NCBI GenBank assembly: GCA_023664535.1
Contig: JAMPFJ010000009.1
Location: 1 to 64,000 of the forward strand
Direction: 5' to 3'
Source of the DNA: Bacteroidales bacterium
GTDB lineage: Bacteria; Bacillota; Clostridia; Lachnospirales; Lachnospiraceae
Length of the DNA: 64,000 bases
Each line of letters begins with the position of its first letter. Position 1 is the first letter of the stretch. Under the pieces are notes generated by a model. The model did not search any database, was not told the origin of the DNA, and worked only from the letters and a program-made list of their open reading frames with translations. The translations under genes were made by a program, and so were the position numbers. This document shows positions 60,099 to 64,000 of the stretch, one piece after another.

Positions 60099-62150
60099 AT
60101 GGAAAAGAATCAGATGGAGGGGCTGGTTTACCAGATTATGGATTTGTCTGAACAGGCAATGTTTGTCTTTTCAAGAGGGGACTTCCGCATTGTCTATGCA
60201 AATCCAAAAGCAACAGCAATATTTGGAGAGGGATTTAGTAAGGCAACCTGTTATGAAGGGGTAGAGGCGAAACAACGGCCTTGTCTGAATTGCCCGTTTA
60301 TGAATCTGGAACCCGGTCAGGAGTATACAGGCGAACGTTATTGGGAGTCCTTTGATATGAGGACTGAGGTAAAAGCAAACGGTTTAATCTGGGAGAATGG
60401 CAGTCAGGTTGTACTGTGCACGATTTTAGATTCAAAGAAGCTGCTGCAGGTGAAACGCCAGCAGGACAGGCAGCTTAACGAACCGTATGCAGAGCAGCTG
60501 CGGCTTTCCGGCGAGTTGTACCGGACGGTAGTCAGTCAGTTGAAAACAATAGTATTTGAATGTAATTATCAGCAGAAGAAATTTTATGTTTCGCCGCTGT
60601 TTTATGAGAAATTTGGAGTTAAGGATATTACGAATATCAATTTTCTGCAGGATAAGAATACCCAGTCTTTAATTTATGAAGAGGACAGGGAGACTTATCA
60701 GATGTTATTTGCGCAGCGGGATAATGATTTCCGGGAGGTAACCTGCCGTCTATGTGAGGTGGACGGAAGAATTGTCTGGTATCGTATATGTATTCAGTTT
60801 ATTTGTGACGAGGCGGGCGAGCTGATTCGGGTGATTGGAACGCTCAAGGATGTGGATGATGTGGCGAAATCACATGAGACCTTAAGATACCAGGCTGATT
60901 ATGATATTCTGACGGGTATTCCGAATGTGAACCGCTTCTATATCGATGCCGGACGTCTGGTGGAGGAGGATGAGGAGAAGCATTATGCAATCATTTCCTT
61001 TGATATTGATAAGTTTAAATTGATTAATGATTTGTTTGGCATGACGACCGGGGACGAGGTGTTAAAGCATGTGGCGGGGGTATTAAAGGAACGGCTTCCG
61101 AAGGGAGCGCTGTACTGCCGCGTGCATTCCGATGTGTTCTTCTTCTGTGTGGCGTATACCCGGCGTGGAGATTTGATTAAGCTGATTGAGAAGGTGAGAA
61201 AAGGAATAGACCAGAATGAGTATTCCTTTGATGTCAATACTACCTTTGGCATCTATCTGGCGCAGGACGTGTCCACTCCGATTAACCTGATGTGTGACCG
61301 GGCTACTCTGGCAGAGAGAACGGTAAAGGGAAATGCCATGAATTTCTGCGCATTTTATGACGAACAGTATAGGGAAGAAATTTTGCGGACTACGGAAATT
61401 GAACAGGATATGAATGTGGCTATTTCGGACAAGCAGTTTGTCATGTATCTTCAGCCCAAATATAGCCTGATTACGGGAAAAATTTGCGGGGCGGAGGTTT
61501 TGGCAAGATGGCAGCACCCGGTAAAGGGACTGATTCAGCCCAATGACTTTATTCCGTTGTTTGAGCGGAACGGGTTTATTTTGCGGCTGGATGAATATAT
61601 GTGGGAGGAAGCCTGCCGCACATTGTCGGATTGGCAGAAAAAGGGGAAAAAGCCGATTCCGCTGTCGGTAAATATTTCCCGCTATCACATTAAAAACAAT
61701 GATTTGGTGCGGGTATGGAAACGCTTAATCAAGCAGTATGGAATACCGACCTCCTCTCTGACCTTGGAGATTACCGAGACTTTCTTTTATGATTCTGCGG
61801 ATTTATATGATGTTTTAGTACAGCTTCAGGGGTTGGGCTTCCGGTTGGAGATTGATGATTTTGGCGCAGGATATTCCTCGCTGAATATGATTCGCCAGAT
61901 TCCGGTGGATACGATAAAGATTGACAAGGATTTTCTGGATAAAAAGCTGGCGACGGAAAAGGGAAAAATTGTGATTAGCCATACCATTGCCATGGCGAAG
62001 GAATTAAAGCTGAGCGTGGTGGCGGAAGGCGTGGAGACAAAGGAGCATGTAGAGTTTTTAAAATCTTCGGAATGCGACATCGCACAGGGCTATTATTTTG
62101 CAAAACCGATGCCGTTAGAAGAATTTAACCGTACTTATTTTGCCGAATAG
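60099..62150 (+). CDS. PAS-GGDEF-EAL protein, probable c-di-GMP phosphodiesterase
   Basis: The 683-residue protein has an N-terminal PAS domain (about 10-125, with a CLNCPF Cys pair) and a second PAS domain (about 145-265). A GGDEF domain (about 270-425) follows, and an EAL domain (about 435-680). The GGDEF motif is replaced by RVHSDVF, so cyclase activity is unlikely. The EAL domain keeps EVLARWQHP, NISRYHI, EITETFF, EIDDFGAGYSSL, IKIDKDF and VVAEGVET, so it can hydrolyse c-di-GMP. It sits alone with its own promoter. Confidence 0.9.
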   Translation: MEKNQMEGLVYQIMDLSEQAMFVFSRGDFRIVYANPKATAIFGEGFSKATCYEGVEAKQRPCLNCPFMNLEPGQEYTGERYWESFDMRTEVKANGLIWENGSQVVLCTILDSKKLLQVKRQQDRQLNEPYAEQLRLSGELYRTVVSQLKTIVFECNYQQKKFYVSPLFYEKFGVKDITNINFLQDKNTQSLIYEEDRETYQMLFAQRDNDFREVTCRLCEVDGRIVWYRICIQFICDEAGELIRVIGTLKDVDDVAKSHETLRYQADYDILTGIPNVNRFYIDAGRLVEEDEEKHYAIISFDIDKFKLINDLFGMTTGDEVLKHVAGVLKERLPKGALYCRVHSDVFFFCVAYTRRGDLIKLIEKVRKGIDQNEYSFDVNTTFGIYLAQDVSTPINLMCDRATLAERTVKGNAMNFCAFYDEQYREEILRTTEIEQDMNVAISDKQFVMYLQPKYSLITGKICGAEVLARWQHPVKGLIQPNDFIPLFERNGFILRLDEYMWEEACRTLSDWQKKGKKPIPLSVNISRYHIKNNDLVRVWKRLIKQYGIPTSSLTLEITETFFYDSADLYDVLVQLQGLGFRLEIDDFGAGYSSLNMIRQIPVDTIKIDKDFLDKKLATEKGKIVISHTIAMAKELKLSVVAEGVETKEHVEFLKSSECDIAQGYYFAKPMPLEEFNRTYFAE

Positions 62151-62190
62151 ACGCATTATAGAAAAAATACATATTTTTTTCTGGTAAAAC

Positions 62191-62219
62191 TTGACACGCC
62201 TTATATCATGTTGTATATT
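62191..62219 (+). promoter_or_regulatory. Promoter of acpP
   Basis: TTGACA (62191-62196), 17-bp spacer, TATATT (62214-62219). Confidence 0.75.
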
Positions 62220-62302
62220 CTTTGTGATAGAACAGTCGGGTATTGAATATGGGTTTGAGATGTGATGTCCGGCAAACAATAATGAAAAAGGAGAACAGGA
62301 TT

Positions 62303-62536
62303 ATGTTAGACGAATTAAAAGGGATTATTGCTGAGCAGCTTAGTGTGGATGAAAGCGAGATTGAGTTAACCTCTAATTTCAAAGAGGATTTAGGTGCAGA
62401 TTCTCTGGATTTGTTTGAGCTGGTTATGGCATTGGAGGAGAAGTATGATGTGGAGATTCCGTCCGAGGAATTAGAAAACATCGCAACAGTAGAGGATGTT
62501 ATTGAATATCTGAAGGCTCATGGCGTAGAGGCATAA
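62303..62536 (+). CDS. acpP: Acyl carrier protein
   Basis: This is a 77-residue acidic four-helix protein with the phosphopantetheine attachment motif GADSLDLFELVMALEEKYDV (Ser at about 38). It carries fatty-acyl intermediates. No fas genes are next to it, so it is a stand-alone acp unit. AAAGGAGAACAGG precedes ATG 62303; an upstream in-frame ATG at 62282 overlaps that site and is less likely. Confidence 0.95.
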   Translation: MLDELKGIIAEQLSVDESEIELTSNFKEDLGADSLDLFELVMALEEKYDVEIPSEELENIATVEDVIEYLKAHGVEA

Positions 62537-62569
62537 GTCGGATTTTTCTATATTGAGAATAAAAAAGAG

Positions 62570-62604
62570 CTGCCGCACGAAATAAATTTTCATGCGGCAG
62601 TTTT
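62570..62604 (+). terminator. Terminator of acpP
   Basis: CTGCCGCA (62570-62577) / TGCGGCAG (62593-62600) with TTTT following. Confidence 0.8.
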
Positions 62605-62615
62605 CATATTGCCTG

Positions 62616-62789
62616 TTACATCTGCTTTCTGACGACACCGTATTCATCGTCCAACCGGAAGAATGAGCAGTCTGTGTTCCGTCCCTGCAGGAACTTAACC
62701 ATATCGTCCTCGTCTAAATTGACGTCGCATTCATAGCACTCCCATTCCTCGTCATATACATAGTGTACACATTGTTCACATAAATCCAT
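62616..62789 (-). CDS. Small Cys-rich protein (DUF6472-like)
   Basis: This 57-residue protein (MDLCEQCVHYVYDEEWECYE CDVNLDEDDM...) has a CxxC pair at the N-terminus, a second Cys pair (ECYEC) and a Cys near the middle, and ends VVRKQM. The pattern fits a small zinc or iron-binding family of Lachnospiraceae resembling DUF6472. GCAGGAGGAAATC ahead of the ATG is an excellent ribosome site. It precedes no clear partner; the lipoprotein gene upstream on the same strand is 26 bp away and may be cotranscribed. Confidence 0.7.
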   Translation of the reverse strand: MDLCEQCVHYVYDEEWECYECDVNLDEDDMVKFLQGRNTDCSFFRLDDEYGVVRKQM

Positions 62790-62815
62790 AAGATTTCCTC
62801 CTGCGAGGCGGTCGG

Positions 62816-63472
62816 TTATTGTGCATTTTCCAAATCAATGAAAGACTGCAATAAAGCTTGAAGCTCTGTCTGTGAAACGGAATAAACTGTCGTAGAACCG
62901 GATTTGGTTGGAGACACCTTAATGGTAGAGGAAGCGGCTTCTGCATATTCCAATTTATCCAGGTTTGCTTTCAGTCCGTCATAGAGATAATCCAGCACAA
63001 CCTCTTCCAGCTGTTCCTGCGTAGGGGTACGTCCTGCGTCTACCTCCTGCGAGGCATAATCGGTAATATAATCCTGGGCGGAGGTCATGACATCCTTAAA
63101 TACCATAAGCTTGTAGGTGGTAACCGGTACGCTGTAGGAATCGTCGTCATTTTTTGTTGCCTCGCCAACCTCATACTTAAAACTTTTGTAGATGTCGATA
63201 AATAAATTGCGGAAAGCTTCCTTTTTCTCATCACTGATATTATAGGCTTCCACATAGGCAACCTCGGAATCAATATTGCTGTTATAAAGGGCTTCCACTT
63301 CCTCTACAGAGGTTTGCGTGATATCCGCATAGGCTTGAAACTCGCCATGTGTGTTGGCATCCAGACACGCTTTAATATAGGCGCTGGCGTCAAAATTCGT
63401 GCAGCCAGTCAGCAGGCAGGCTGTCACAAAGGTTAACAGGAACATTACAGATAATTTTCTTCTTTTCATCAT
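62816..63472 (-). CDS. Secreted lipoprotein (DUF5105-like)
   Basis: The 218-residue protein has a lipoprotein signal (lipobox LLTGC, Cys 24). A soluble domain of alternating helices follows (FDASAYIKACLDANTHGEFQ AYADITQTSVEEVEALYN), then a small strand region near YSVPVTTYKLMVFKDVM. It ends ELQALLQSFIDLENAQ. The pattern fits the DUF5105 lipoproteins of Clostridia, of unknown function. It is in the same direction as the small Cys-rich gene. Confidence 0.7.
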   Translation of the reverse strand: MMKRRKLSVMFLLTFVTACLLTGCTNFDASAYIKACLDANTHGEFQAYADITQTSVEEVEALYNSNIDSEVAYVEAYNISDEKKEAFRNLFIDIYKSFKYEVGEATKNDDDSYSVPVTTYKLMVFKDVMTSAQDYITDYASQEVDAGRTPTQEQLEEVVLDYLYDGLKANLDKLEYAEAASSTIKVSPTKSGSTTVYSVSQTELQALLQSFIDLENAQ

Positions 63473-63500
63473 TCTCTCCTTAATTTGTTTATATTTCTTT

Positions 63501-63704
63501 AAGTATTGCGAAACTCCTGGCTTCCCAAATCCGGTTGTGCAATATAGACAATATCATAAGCAGGTGCTTTGAAGCCGCCAGTGCTTAGCGAGGTATTTTC
63601 GAGCTTAGCACTGTTGCGAGCGACAAGCAGCGCAAGCGTGCCTGTGTTGATTTGTCTATATTGTACAACAGATGTCTTGGGAAATTTAAGTTTCGCAATT
63701 ACTT
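63501..63704. repeat. MITE-like repeat, copy 2 (204 bp)
   Basis: Highly similar to 49932-50137 across its length. It has terminal repeats AAGTATTGCGAAACT / AGTTTCGCAATTACTT, the nested GTGCAATATAGACAA / TTGTCTATATTGTAC and the same internal hairpin. It lies between the lipoprotein and GH94 genes. Confidence 0.85.
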
Positions 63705-63733
63705 GTTTATAGTATATTTCTTCATAAGAAGAA

Positions 63734-63758
63734 CACCAGACACAAGGAGTGTCTGGTG
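63734..63758 (-). terminator. Terminator of the GH94 gene
   Basis: CACCAGACAC (63734-63743) / GTGTCTGGTG (63749-63758), perfect 10-bp stem, 25 bp after the leftward stop. Confidence 0.7.
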
Positions 63759-63783
63759 CTCCCCCGTTTACTTTGAATTAAAA

Positions 63784-64000
63784 TCAGCCCATTACGACCT
63801 CAACCGTATGGGTCTTGCCGTCGCCGAATACCGGAAGAACATTGCCTTCAATGGCATTGCCGTCAACGGTTACGCTCTTAACGCCCTTGCATACGTGATT
63901 CGGATTGCTGATGGTAATCTCAAACACATCGCCACGGAAAGTTCTTGATGCCTTGAAGCCATCCCATGCTGACGGAATGGAAGGGTCTATCTTCAGTCCG
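63784..64000 (-). CDS. C-terminal end of a GH94 phosphorylase (partial)
   Basis: The minus strand gives the last 71 residues: [60 protein letters not shown] and [11 protein letters not shown] with the stop at 63784. This is the C-terminal beta domain of cellobiose/chitobiose-type GH94 phosphorylases, which split disaccharides with phosphate. The GLKIDP(C/S)IP-W segment is the family signature. The rest lies beyond the window, so the substrate cannot be judged. Confidence 0.85.
   Translation of the reverse strand, partial: GLKIDPSIPSAWDGFKASRTFRGDVFEITISNPNHVCKGVKSVTVDGNAIEGNVLPVFGDGKTHTVEVVMG

Overview
The window looks like the chromosome of a spore-forming, anaerobic Clostridia of the Lachnospiraceae type. 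The support is Firmicutes-style promoters and GGAGG ribosome sites, sporulation genes (spoIID, a SpoIIQ-like gene, the 3' half of spoIIID), DUF2975/XRE pairs, a GH94 phosphorylase end and several typical Lachnospiraceae hypothetical families. No rRNA, tRNA or CRISPR array was seen.

Positions 1 to about 31,060 are the right part of an integrative and conjugative element (ICE); its left end, relaxase and coupling protein lie outside the window. The 1-15.7 kb part is the conjugation module: small regulators, two DUF6809-like paralogues, an Ig/transglutaminase-like secreted protein, a 1,777-residue thioester/SpaA/VaFE adhesin, a coiled-coil membrane protein with 21-bp repeats, SSB, a VirB4 pair, and a three-domain peptidoglycan hydrolase. 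Several of these genes sit just behind a hairpin-plus-T-run.

The 15.7-29.2 kb part is AT-rich cargo. It holds a type I toxin/antisense RNA pair whose 104-bp tail is repeated 6.4 kb away, so that the two copies bracket an island. That island carries gene remnants and a tightly coupled four-gene operon: DNA methyltransferase, SMC-like ABC ATPase with zinc ribbon, small middle protein, and PD-(D/E)XK nuclease. Next come an EcoRI-family methyltransferase with a DUF262-HNH nuclease, whose upstream DNA is a 140-bp segment bounded by 18-bp inverted repeats next to a serine recombinase (a candidate phase switch). A membrane protein of four PPC-like repeats, an XRE repressor with repeated operator-like sites, and a GC-rich structured noncoding region follow.

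A large serine recombinase (29,503-31,071) ends inside the 3' half of spoIIID. The ICE therefore appears to split this mother-cell sporulation regulator, an arrangement like the skin element in sigK.

The chromosomal part (31.2-64 kb) holds yhaO/yhaN-like DNA repair genes and a class A PBP. A leftward dnaD-dnaI-prs group and murC follow, then a DUF4173/XRE/DUF2975 set. An SPFH/NAD-kinase-like/NUDIX trio, flavodoxin, an RpiR regulator, a sigma factor, an amidase with wall-binding repeats and glycogen phosphorylase come next. An engulfment cluster (spoIID, an L,D-transpeptidase, SpoIIQ-like), a Fur/PerR regulator, a GGDEF/EAL protein, acyl carrier protein, a lipoprotein and a GH94 end complete it. 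Two copies of a 205-bp MITE-like repeat lie at 49.9 and 63.5 kb.
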